A stretch of 64,000 nucleotides of DNA from Streptomyces sp. KMM 9044 (GTDB taxonomy: Bacteria; Actinomycetota; Actinomycetes; Streptomycetales; Streptomycetaceae), in contig NZ_CP113910.1 of the NCBI RefSeq assembly GCF_024701375.2, forward strand, positions 4,712,001-4,776,000, written 5' to 3'. The notes below the pieces were generated by a model that saw only the letters and a list, made by a program, of their open reading frames with translations, ran no database searches and was not told where the DNA came from. Positions 33,512 through 41,347 of the stretch are shown one piece after another. Position numbers and translations under genes: made by a program. How positions within the stretch are numbered: position 1 is the first letter of the stretch; each line of letters starts with the position of its first letter.

Positions 33512-34221
33512 CAGACACCCCCCACGTTGGTCGTCTCGGCCCGCTTCAGGTCCGTCCTGGGATCGGGCACGGGCTTCTTTCCGACGCCGGCCTTCAGCTT
33601 CTTCTCCAGACCGCGCATGACCCGGGTGAGCAGGAAGGCGATCACGAAGTAGATGACCAGGATGTACGTGTAGATCTCAGCGCTCTCCTGCAGTGCCAGG
33701 CGCACCAGGTTGCCACTGAAGGCCAGATCGCCCATGCCCATGATCGACACCAGGGCGGTGCCTTTGAGCAGCTCGATCAGCAGGTTGGAGAACGGCGGGA
33801 TCATCTCCGGCACGGCCTGCGGCAGCATGATCATCCGCATCCGCTGCGCGGGTGTGAAGCTGAGCGCGATCCCGCCCTCGACCTGGGCCGGGTCGACGGC
33901 GGCCAGCGCACCGCGCACGATCTCCGCGCCGTAGGCGCCGTAGGTCAGGCCGAGCGCCAGCGTGCCCGCCCACAGCGGCACCAGCTGCCAGCCGAAGGCC
34001 GGGGGCAGCACGAAGAACACCCAGAAGATCATCACCAGTGCCGAGGTGCCGCGGAACACCTCGGTGTAGAGGCCCGCGAGGAAACGGACGAACTTCGAGT
34101 GGTGGGTGCGCGCGATGCCGACCACGAAGGAGACCGCGGTCGCGAGCAGCGCGCTGAGCACCAGCAGCTGGATCGTGACCCAGACGCCCTTGAGTACGAG
34201 TTCCCAGAGTCCTGAGGTCAT
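33511..34221 (-). CDS. ehuC: ABC transporter permease (EhuC-like)
   Basis: A 236-residue permease of the same family as EhuD: LVLKGVWVTIQLLVLSALLATAVSF, IFWVFFVLPPAFG, and the loop EGGIALSFTPAQRMRMIMLPQA. The C-terminus is a basic tail (RGLEKKLKAGVGKK). The ATG at 34221 overlaps the ehuB stop by four bases (ATGA). Confidence 0.85.
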   Translation of the reverse strand: MTSGLWELVLKGVWVTIQLLVLSALLATAVSFVVGIARTHHSKFVRFLAGLYTEVFRGTSALVMIFWVFFVLPPAFGWQLVPLWAGTLALGLTYGAYGAEIVRGALAAVDPAQVEGGIALSFTPAQRMRMIMLPQAVPEMIPPFSNLLIELLKGTALVSIMGMGDLAFSGNLVRLALQESAEIYTYILVIYFVIAFLLTRVMRGLEKKLKAGVGKKPVPDPRTDLKRAETTNVGGV

Positions 34222-35144
34222 CCGCCGCACAGCTCCTTCGCGGTCAGATCCGTCATCTCGTCCTCCGTGAAGCCGAACGGCCGCAGGATCCGCAGCAGCT
34301 CGCCGCTCTCCTTGAGCTTGGCCAGCTCGGCGTTGAAGGCGTCCCGCAGATTTGTCTCGGCGGGACGGAACGCGAAGCCGCCGCCGTCGGTGTGCGGCTC
34401 ACCGTCGACGATCGGCTGGAACGGCTCGGTGACCTCGGCCTTGGCGGACTTCTTCACCACCTCGCGGGTGGTGAGCGCCGTACCGGCGAAGACGTCGACC
34501 CGGCCGGCCTCCACGGCGTTCAGCCCGGCGACCTGGTCGGGGACGATGAGTATGTCGCCCTCCGGGTACCCGGCCTCGACGGCGTACGCGATCTCCGCGT
34601 ACCCGGTGCCGGTGGCGAACTTCGCCCCCTTCTCGACGACGTCCTTGTAGCTGGTCAGCCCCTTCGGGTTGCCCTTGCGCACGATGAACGAATCGAGCAT
34701 CTGGTAGTCGGGGTCGGAGAATATGACCTGCTCGCAGCGCTCGGGATTGATGTACATCCCGGCGGCCACGATGTCGAACTGCTGCGAGTTCAGACCCGGG
34801 ATCAGCGAGCCGAACTCGGTGGGGACGGGCTGGACCCGGTCCACCCCGAGCCGCTTGAAGACGACCTTCGCGAGTTCCGGCGCCTCGCCGGTCAGGTTGC
34901 CGTCCTTGTCGATGTAACCGAAGGGGATCTCGCCGGCGATACCCAGGCGGACCACACCTGCCGCCTTGAGCCGTTCGAGCTGGTCACCGCCGCCCGTGCT
35001 CGCTTCGGTGGGCACGCGCGAACAGCCCGCGGCGCCGAGCGCGCCGAGCGCCGCCACCCCCGCGAGCAGCGACCGGCGGGAGGGCCCGGCGGACGCGGAC
35101 GCTTCCCCGCGTTGTCTCAGTGGTTTTCCCAGTGGTGGAACCAT
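34218..35144 (-). CDS. ehuB: Substrate-binding lipoprotein (EhuB-like)
   Basis: A 308-residue periplasmic-type binding lipoprotein. The N-terminus has a twin-arginine motif (SRRSLLAGVAALGALG) and a lipobox GAAGC. The SBP_bac_3 fold shows LKAAGVVRLGIAGEIPFGYID, DIVAAGMYINPERCEQVIFSDPDY and RVDVFAGTALTTREVV. It captures the solute outside the membrane. First gene of the ehuB-C-D-A operon, divergent from a DUF3830 gene. The ATG at 35144 has no obvious ribosome site. Ligand unproven; neighbouring genes suggest a dicarboxylic or amide compound as much as ectoine. Confidence 0.82.
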   Translation of the reverse strand: MVPPLGKPLRQRGEASASAGPSRRSLLAGVAALGALGAAGCSRVPTEASTGGGDQLERLKAAGVVRLGIAGEIPFGYIDKDGNLTGEAPELAKVVFKRLGVDRVQPVPTEFGSLIPGLNSQQFDIVAAGMYINPERCEQVIFSDPDYQMLDSFIVRKGNPKGLTSYKDVVEKGAKFATGTGYAEIAYAVEAGYPEGDILIVPDQVAGLNAVEAGRVDVFAGTALTTREVVKKSAKAEVTEPFQPIVDGEPHTDGGGFAFRPAETNLRDAFNAELAKLKESGELLRILRPFGFTEDEMTDLTAKELCGG

Positions 35145-35232
35145 GGCGGCGCAGCTACCCGAAGTGATGCCGAGTATTCCCGCCAGTTTCGGCGCTCTTC
35201 GGAGGCCGGGCGGTCTTGACCGGTGAGGGACG

Positions 35233-35736
35233 ATGGGTCTCATGATTGACCGATACGTCGAGGTCTCGCTGGTCAAACGCGGAATCACCTGTACGGCACG
35301 GTTGCTCGACGACCGGGCACCGGTCACCTGCGCGGCCGTCTGGGACTCCCTGCCTCTGTCCGGCGACGTCTACCACGCCAAATACGCCCGCAACGAGATC
35401 TACGCGCTCTTCCCGCCGTTCGCCCCCGCCGAGCCGCCGCTGGAGAATCCGACGGTCACGCCCGTCCCGGGAGACCTCTGCTACTTCTCCTTCGCGGGCG
35501 CGGAACTGGGCACCAAGGCCTACGGCTACGACCGCGAGGTCGGCCCCGGTGCCACGGTCGTGGACCTGGCCCTGTTCTACGAACGCAACAACCTGCTGCT
35601 GAACGGCGACGTGGGCTGGGTGCCCGGCATCGTCTGGGGCCAGGTCGTCGAGGGCCTCACGGAGATGGCCGAGGGGTGCAACGACCTGTGGCGCGCCGGA
35701 GCGGCGGGGGAGACCCTCAGCTTCCGGAGGGCGTGA
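35233..35736 (+). CDS. DUF3830 family protein (cyclophilin-like fold)
   Basis: A 167-residue protein matching DUF3830: RYVEVSLVKRGITCTARLLDD at the start, AVWDSLPLSGDVYHAKYARNEIY, GDLCYFSF, and a C-terminus with WGQVVEGLTEMAEGCNDLWR. It may bind a small organic acid. A GAGGGA element sits very close to this ATG; the ATG at 35242 (MIDRYVEV) is an alternative start. It is divergent from ehuB and its last 20 bp overlap the convergent amidase gene. The same gene types cluster elsewhere in actinomycetes, supporting a shared pathway. Confidence 0.8.
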   Translation: MGLMIDRYVEVSLVKRGITCTARLLDDRAPVTCAAVWDSLPLSGDVYHAKYARNEIYALFPPFAPAEPPLENPTVTPVPGDLCYFSFAGAELGTKAYGYDREVGPGATVVDLALFYERNNLLLNGDVGWVPGIVWGQVVEGLTEMAEGCNDLWRAGAAGETLSFRRA

Positions 35737-37126
35737 CCCCGGACCCGTACAGCGCGTGGGCCGCCCGCAGCACCAGCGCGTCGGCGTGGCGGGCGGCCAC
35801 GAGCTGGACGCCGATCGGCAGCCCGGCCGCGTCGGTGCCCACGGGGACACTCGCCGCGGGCTGCTGCGTCAGGTTGAACGGGTAGGTGAACGGGGTCCAG
35901 CCCGTCCACCGCCGGTGACCGGAACCCTTCGGCGCCTCCACACCCGCCTCGAACGCCGTGCGGGGCACGGTCGGGGTGACCAGCAGGTCGTAGGTGTCGT
36001 GGAAGCGGCCCATGCGCCGGCCCAGGTCCATCCGGACGTCGACCGCCGCCAGGTAGTCCAGCGCCGACCGGCGCGCCCCGGCCGCGCAGATCTCCTGCAG
36101 TCCGGGGTCCAGCAGCTTCCGTTGTTCACGGGTGAGGTGCTGCACCACCCGCGCCGCTCCGGAGAACCACAGGGTGTGGAAGGCGTCCGCCGGGTCGGAG
36201 AAGTCCGGGTCGGTCTCCTCCACGTACGCACCGAGCGCGGCGAGGCGCTCCACCGCCCGCCGTACCGCGGCCGCCACCTCCGGGACCACCGCCACCTGGC
36301 CGCCCAGTGACGGCGAGTACGCCACCCGCAGCCCCCGCACCCCGCCGTCCAGCCCTTCCCGGAAGGAGACGGGTGCCGGTGCCAGTGCCGACCAGTCGCG
36401 CGAGTCCGGCCCACTGATCACATCCATCAGCAGCGCCGCGTCCGCCGCGTCCCGCGTCATCGGGCCGACGTGCGCCAGTGTGCCGAACGCGCTCGCCGGA
36501 TACAGCGGTACCCTCCCGTACGTCGGCTTCAGGGCGAAGATCCCGCAGAACGCCGCCGGGATGCGGACGCTGCCGCCGCCGTCCGTCCCCAGTGCCAGCG
36601 GCCCCGCGCCCAGGGCCACGGCCGCCGCCGCGCCCCCGCTGGACCCGCCCGCGGTGCGCGCCGGGTCGTACGGGTTGCCGGTGACACCGCTGAGCGGGGA
36701 GTCCGTCACGCCCTTCCAGCCGAACTCGGGGGTCGTCGTCTTGCCCAGGAAGACGGCGCCGTGCTCCCGCAGCCGCGCCACCGACGGCGCGTCCTCCTCC
36801 CACGGGCCCGCCGGGTCGACGGCACGCGAGCCGCGCAGGGTCGGGGCGCCGCGCAGCAGCAGGATGTCCTTCACCGTGACCGGCACCCCGTCGAGCAGCC
36901 CGCGCGGCTCGCCGCGCCGCCACCGCTCCTGGGACGCGGCGGCCTGCTCCAGCGCCTGATCGGACAGCAGCCGGACGAACGCGTTCACCTGGGGCCGGAT
37001 CGCCTCCGCCCGCTCCAGCGCCGCGCGGGTCACCTCCACGGGACCGAACGCGCCGGTGCGGTAGCCGTCGAGCAGCTGCACGGCGGTGCGGGACGTGAGG
37101 GTGCTGGGGTCGGTGCCTTGGGTCAT
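35717..37126 (-). CDS. Amidase (amidase-signature family)
   Basis: A 469-residue amidase. The Ser-cisSer-Lys triad is visible: Lys in VPVTVKDIL (about residue 86), and the signature GGSSGGAAAAVALGAGPLALGTDGGGSVRIPA, with two Ser. C-terminal PFTYPFNLTQQPAASVPVG completes the fold. It hydrolyses a carboxamide in the cytosol. ATG 37126. It may form a unit with the upstream 2-hydroxyacid dehydrogenase (48-bp gap). Substrate unknown; neighbours with maleate-isomerase fold make a dicarboxylic monoamide plausible. Confidence 0.88.
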   Translation of the reverse strand: MTQGTDPSTLTSRTAVQLLDGYRTGAFGPVEVTRAALERAEAIRPQVNAFVRLLSDQALEQAAASQERWRRGEPRGLLDGVPVTVKDILLLRGAPTLRGSRAVDPAGPWEEDAPSVARLREHGAVFLGKTTTPEFGWKGVTDSPLSGVTGNPYDPARTAGGSSGGAAAAVALGAGPLALGTDGGGSVRIPAAFCGIFALKPTYGRVPLYPASAFGTLAHVGPMTRDAADAALLMDVISGPDSRDWSALAPAPVSFREGLDGGVRGLRVAYSPSLGGQVAVVPEVAAAVRRAVERLAALGAYVEETDPDFSDPADAFHTLWFSGAARVVQHLTREQRKLLDPGLQEICAAGARRSALDYLAAVDVRMDLGRRMGRFHDTYDLLVTPTVPRTAFEAGVEAPKGSGHRRWTGWTPFTYPFNLTQQPAASVPVGTDAAGLPIGVQLVAARHADALVLRAAHALYGSGVTPSGS

Positions 37127-37174
37127 CCACGCTCCCGGGAGGTCAGGGGGGGGCCGGGCGGGCCGGCGGGTGGG

Positions 37175-38239
37175 TCAGTGTCCGGGTACATACCCGCGCT
37201 GCTTGTCGACCACGTTCGGCAGCGGTTCGCCCGCGGCCCACAGCTCGTACGACTCCACGAACTGAGAAGCGAGTTCGTCCCGCCACCCGAGGGTGTCCCC
37301 GCTCATGTGCGGCGACACGATCAGCCCCGGCACCTCCCACAGCGGGTTGTCCGGGGCGAGCGGCTCGGACGTGAAGACGTCCAGGGCGGCGCCCGCGATC
37401 CGGTGGCTGCGGAGCGCCTCGGCGAGCGCGTCCTCGACGACCAGCGGGCCGCGGCCGATGTTGACGAAGTGGGCGGACGGCTGCATCAGGGCGAAGCGGC
37501 GGGCATCGAACATGCCCCGGGTCCGCTCGGTCAGGGGTGCGGCGGCGATCACCCAGTCCGCGCCGGCGATCAGCCGGTCCAGGTCCTCGGCGCCGTGCAC
37601 GGCAGCGGCGGGGGCACCGACGCCGTCACCACGCGAGGCGGCGCGCGCGCTGCGGCCGACCAGCGCGGTGGTGACCCCGAGCGCCTCGAGCGTGCCGGTG
37701 ATCGCCCGGCCGATCGGCCCCGACCCGACGACGCAGGCACGGGTCCCGGCGACCCCGCGCGACTCGCGGTGGCGCCAGGTCCGCTCCCGCTGGAACTCCA
37801 GCGTCCGCGGCAGGTCCTTCGCCATCGCCAGGACGAGCGCGGCGACGTACTCGGCGATCGGCCGGTCGAAGATCCCGCGCGCGTTGGTGACCACCGTGTC
37901 GGAGGCGGCGAGTTCCGGACACATCAGATGGTCCACGCCCGCACTCGCCGTGTGCACCCAGCGCGGCCTCGGCCCCCCGCCCGGCCAGGCGGCGCGTACC
38001 GCGTGCGAGGTGAAGTCCCAGACCAGCAGTACGTCGGCGGACGGCAGCCGCCCGGCGAGCGTCGAGGCGTCCGCGTGCTCGATCCGGACCCTGCCGGCCA
38101 GCCGGCCCAGCCGGGGCGGCGGATCGGCGTCCAGGACGAGCAGCGTGGGGAGAGCCGCGGAGCCGGTGCCGGGGCTGGTCACGGCGGTCGTGGGGCCGGC
38201 CGTGGGGGGAGTCGAGGGGGTCTTCTGGGGGGAGGTCAT
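37175..38239 (-). CDS. D-2-hydroxyacid dehydrogenase
   Basis: A 354-residue NAD(P)-dependent dehydrogenase. After a Pro/Thr-rich N-terminal tail, LLVLDADPPPRLGRL begins the catalytic domain. The cofactor domain has VVGSGPIGRAITGTL, NIGRGPLVVEDAL with Arg, the Glu of AALDVFTSEPLAPDNPLW, and the catalytic His in IVSPHMSG. It interconverts a 2-oxo acid and D-2-hydroxy acid. ATG 38239; the ribosome site is weak. It is divergent from the two racemase-fold genes. Confidence 0.85.
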   Translation of the reverse strand: MTSPQKTPSTPPTAGPTTAVTSPGTGSAALPTLLVLDADPPPRLGRLAGRVRIEHADASTLAGRLPSADVLLVWDFTSHAVRAAWPGGGPRPRWVHTASAGVDHLMCPELAASDTVVTNARGIFDRPIAEYVAALVLAMAKDLPRTLEFQRERTWRHRESRGVAGTRACVVGSGPIGRAITGTLEALGVTTALVGRSARAASRGDGVGAPAAAVHGAEDLDRLIAGADWVIAAAPLTERTRGMFDARRFALMQPSAHFVNIGRGPLVVEDALAEALRSHRIAGAALDVFTSEPLAPDNPLWEVPGLIVSPHMSGDTLGWRDELASQFVESYELWAAGEPLPNVVDKQRGYVPGH

Positions 38240-38283
38240 GGCCGCCGTTTCCCCGGGAGGGCCGGAAGTCTGAGATGTGCTGA

Positions 38284-38313
38284 TTGACCACGCTGGCACC
38301 CCGAACCTACTGT
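38284..38313 (+). promoter_or_regulatory. Candidate promoter of the racemase-fold gene pair
   Basis: TTGACC (38284-38289), 18 bp and TACTGT (38308-38313) on the plus strand, about 65 bp before the ATG at 38378. Confidence 0.45.
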
Positions 38314-38377
38314 CGTCAACACGGGCGTTTGAACGAACCGTTGCGTGCTCGTCTCTCACCGTGAGGCCGGTGCTGAC

Positions 38378-39343
38378 ATGGACGTCTCCTTCCTCGGCGG
38401 ACCAGGCCCGCAGCGCGGTGTCGGTGTGGTCGCCCCCTTCGACTTCGCGCTGGACCGCGAGCTGTGGCGGTGGACGCCCGACGACGTGTCCCTGCATGTC
38501 ACCCGGACGCCGTACGTGCCGGTCGAGGTGAGCCTGGATCTCGCCCGCATGATCAGCGAGCACGAGACCCTCCAGAACGCCGTGAGCACCCTCACCGAGG
38601 TCACCCCCGAGGCCGTCGCGTACGCCTGCACGTCGGGCAGTTTCGTCGGCGGGGTCATGGGCGAGCGCGCCATGTGCGAGGCGATGAGCAGGGCCGGCTC
38701 GGTCCCCTCGGTCACCACCTCGGGCGCACTGCTGGAGGCGCTGGTGGAGCTGGACGTACGGCGGCTGGCACTGGTGACGCCGTACACCGTGTCGGTGACC
38801 CGGGCGCTGGAGGAGTACGTGGCGCAGGCCGGGGTCGCGGTCACCGGCTGCGCCTACATGGGCCTGACCCGGCAGATCTGGAAGGTCACCTACCGCGAGG
38901 TGGTCGACATGGCCCGGCGGGCGGCGGTGCGCGGCCGGCTCGGCACGGCGGACGCGCTGTTCCTGTCCTGCACCAACCTGCCCACCTACGACGTGATTCC
39001 ACAGCTGGAGGCGGAACTGCGCATACCGGTGATCTCGGCCAACCAGGTGACCATGTGGGCAGCGTTGCGCCGACTGGGTACCCGGGCGGTGGGACCGTAT
39101 CAGGCGCTGATCGACACGTCGGCGCGCACCGGGACCGGGGCCGGGAGCACACTGCCGGGCCCGGCGGCCGGTTCGGTACTGCCGGCCGCCGGGCCGGTGG
39201 TGCCGACCGGCTCCGTACTGCCGGAAGGCCAGGAGCCGTCGGACGTACGGGGCGTGCACGGCGTGCCGGACGCGCAGGGTGTGCCGGGGGCGCAGGGCAT
39301 CCCCGGCACACCGGACGAGAAGCAGCAGAAAGGCTGGACATGA
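38378..39343 (+). CDS. Asp/Glu racemase-fold protein (maleate isomerase / arylmalonate decarboxylase type)
   Basis: A 321-residue protein. Residues 1-245 are the racemase fold with both catalytic Cys: YACTSGSFVGGV (first) and LFLSCTNLPTYDVIP (second). IPVISANQVTMWAALRRLG follows. Two active Cys is the pattern of maleate cis-trans isomerase and Asp/Glu racemases. The last 75 residues are low complexity (Gly/Pro/Val) and probably not part of the enzyme. ATG 38378; the stop overlaps the next start (ATGA). With EutA-like relatives next to ehu genes this might be ectoine catabolism, but eutB-E are absent here. Confidence 0.82.
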   Translation: MDVSFLGGPGPQRGVGVVAPFDFALDRELWRWTPDDVSLHVTRTPYVPVEVSLDLARMISEHETLQNAVSTLTEVTPEAVAYACTSGSFVGGVMGERAMCEAMSRAGSVPSVTTSGALLEALVELDVRRLALVTPYTVSVTRALEEYVAQAGVAVTGCAYMGLTRQIWKVTYREVVDMARRAAVRGRLGTADALFLSCTNLPTYDVIPQLEAELRIPVISANQVTMWAALRRLGTRAVGPYQALIDTSARTGTGAGSTLPGPAAGSVLPAAGPVVPTGSVLPEGQEPSDVRGVHGVPDAQGVPGAQGIPGTPDEKQQKGWT

Positions 39344-40071
39344 CCGCACTGGGATTCCTCTACCCCGGACACTCCGCCGAGGACGACTATCCGCGCATCG
39401 AGCAACTGCTGGGCAGCGACGTCCGGGTGGACCTGGCGCACACCGACATCGGTGAGGACGCGCACCGGGCCGACGCCCTGCTGGAGATGGGCGCGGCGGA
39501 CCGGCTCGCGGCCGGGGTCCAGGAACTGCGGCTCACCGGCGCCGACGCCGTGGTGTGGGCCTGCACCAGCGGCAGCTTCGTGCGCGGCTGGGACGGCGCC
39601 CACGAGCAGGTGCGCGCCCTCGCCCGTACGGCGGGCATGCCCGCGTCCTCCACGTCCTTCGCCTTCGTGCACGCGGCGCGGGAGATCGGGGTGCGGCGGG
39701 TCGCCGTCGGCGCGACCTACCCGGACGACGTGGCCGCGCTCTTCGTGGAGTTCCTGGCGGCCGACGGGGTGGAGGTGACCGGGGTGACCAGCGCCGGGAT
39801 CATCACGGCGGCGGAGGTCGGCACCTGGGGCGAGGCCGAGCTGTTCGCCCTCGCCCGCGCGGCCGACCACCCGGACGCCCAGGCCCTCCTGCTCCCCGAC
39901 ACCGCCCTGCACACGGCCGCCCACATCCCGGCCCTCGAGAAGGAGCTCGGCAAGCCGGTCCTCACCGCCAACCAGGTCACCGTCTGGGAGGCCCTGCGTC
40001 TGGCGGACCGCCGGGTGAACGCCCCGAGCCTGGGCGCCCTGTTCACGCGGGAGCCGATCGTGCAGGCGTGA
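39340..40071 (+). CDS. Asp/Glu racemase-fold protein lacking the second Cys
   Basis: A 243-residue paralogue of the preceding protein: MTALGFLYPGHSAEDDYPRI, first Cys in WACTSGSFVRGW, FAFVHAAREIGVRRVAVG, and LTANQVTVWEALRLADR. At the position of the second catalytic Cys it has LLPDTALHT, with no Cys. A one-Cys enzyme would be unable to do two-base racemisation but could decarboxylate (as arylmalonate decarboxylase, with the other Cys) or act as a partner subunit. Coupled to the gene before it by ATGA. Confidence 0.82.
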   Translation: MTALGFLYPGHSAEDDYPRIEQLLGSDVRVDLAHTDIGEDAHRADALLEMGAADRLAAGVQELRLTGADAVVWACTSGSFVRGWDGAHEQVRALARTAGMPASSTSFAFVHAAREIGVRRVAVGATYPDDVAALFVEFLAADGVEVTGVTSAGIITAAEVGTWGEAELFALARAADHPDAQALLLPDTALHTAAHIPALEKELGKPVLTANQVTVWEALRLADRRVNAPSLGALFTREPIVQA

Positions 40072-40183
40072 GCGGGGCGGACGGACGTGAGCGGGGCGGG
40101 GGAGCGTCCCGCCCGGGAATAAGCGGGGACGGCCTCCTGTTACGGGTGCGGCGAACGTCACTCGAAACAGGAGGCACCCCACC

Positions 40184-41347
40184 GTGGCCGCAGACGACAC
40201 CGCAGGCGCCGGTATACGAGGCGTCACGCACGGCTCGGCGCCCGTTCCGCTGTCCGTGCTGGACCTGGCCACGGTCGGCGCCGGGCACACCGCCTCCGAC
40301 GCGCTGCGCACCGGCGTGGAGCTCGCCCGGCTCGCCGAGAAGCGAGGCTTCCACCGTTACTGGGTCGCCGAGCACCACTCCATGCCGGGTGTGGCGTCCT
40401 CGTCCCCGGCCGTGATCCTGGCCCACCTCGCCGCGTACACCGAGCGGATCCGGCTCGGCTCGGGCGGAGTGATGCTGCCCCACCACGCCCCGCTCGTCAT
40501 CGCCGAGCAGTTCGGCACACTGGAGGCCATGGCCCCCGGCCGGATCGACCTCGGCCTCGGCCGCGCCCCCGGCACCGACGGCGCCACCGCCGCCGCCCTG
40601 CGCCGCACCGCCCTCCCCCAAGCTCTCGGCTCCGCTCGAGCAGGGGGGACCCCCAGTCACTCGGGCACCGACGACTTCCCCCAGCAGCTCGACGAGCTGA
40701 CCCGCTTCCTGGACGACGACTTCCCCGACGGCCACCCCTACCACCGGATCCACGCCGTCCCCGGTCCGGTTCAGGCGACCTCGCCCGGCGGGGTGCAGTC
40801 GCCGCACCGCCCGCCCGTCTGGCTGCTCGGCTCCTCCGGATTCAGCGCCCGGCTGGCCGGCCTGCTCGGCCTGCCCTTCGCCTTCGCCCACCACTTCTCG
40901 GCGCAGAACACGATCCCCGCGCTGGACCTCTACCGCGAGTCGTTCCGCCCGAGCGGCCTCCTCGGCGAGCCCTACGCCCTGATCGGCGTCTCCGCGCTCG
41001 CGACCGAGGACGAGCAGGAGGCCCGGCGCCAGGTCCTGGCCGCCGCGCTCAGCATGGTCCGGCTGCGCACCGGCCGCCCCGGCCTGGTCCCCACCCCGCA
41101 GGAGGCACAGGCGCACCCGTTCTCACCGATGGAGCAGGAGTTCGTCGACTCGTGGAACGCCAACGTCGTCCACGGCACCCCGGACGAGGTCGGCGCGGGC
41201 CTGGACGACCTGCAGAAGCGCACCGGCGCCGACGAGCTGATGATCACCACCAGCGCGCACAGCGGTGACATACGCCTGCGGTCCTATGAACTCATCGCGG
41301 ACGCCTACGGGTTGCCGACGACCGGATCGCCGACGACGTCCGCCTGA
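40184..41347 (+). CDS. LLM-class flavin-dependent oxidoreductase
   Basis: A 387-residue bacterial-luciferase-like monooxygenase: [58 protein letters not shown] and [16 protein letters not shown]. It oxidises an unknown substrate using reduced flavin. GTG 40184 has AGGAGG 10-11 bases upstream. Residues about 144-158 ([15 protein letters not shown]) are encoded by an inserted palindromic repeat at 40614-40655, absent from typical members. The 3' end overlaps the convergent c-di-GMP gene by 43 bp. Confidence 0.85.
   Translation: MAADDTAGAGIRGVTHGSAPVPLSVLDLATVGAGHTASDALRTGVELARLAEKRGFHRYWVAEHHSMPGVASSSPAVILAHLAAYTERIRLGSGGVMLPHHAPLVIAEQFGTLEAMAPGRIDLGLGRAPGTDGATAAALRRTALPQALGSARAGGTPSHSGTDDFPQQLDELTRFLDDDFPDGHPYHRIHAVPGPVQATSPGGVQSPHRPPVWLLGSSGFSARLAGLLGLPFAFAHHFSAQNTIPALDLYRESFRPSGLLGEPYALIGVSALATEDEQEARRQVLAAALSMVRLRTGRPGLVPTPQEAQAHPFSPMEQEFVDSWNANVVHGTPDEVGAGLDDLQKRTGADELMITTSAHSGDIRLRSYELIADAYGLPTTGSPTTSA
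40614..40655. repeat. Dispersed palindromic repeat inside a coding region
   Basis: Begins tcccccaagctctcgg and ends gagcaggggggaccccc; the outer arms pair (CCCCC..GCTC with GAGC..GGGGG). I recall similar sequences as frequent dispersed palindromes in Streptomyces genomes. Here it sits in frame within the LLM oxidoreductase gene. Confidence 0.65.

Noticed and set aside
38378..39343. Full eut ectoine-degradation operon
   Set aside because: Only EutA-like racemase-fold proteins are seen; no EutB-E type enzymes are in the window.
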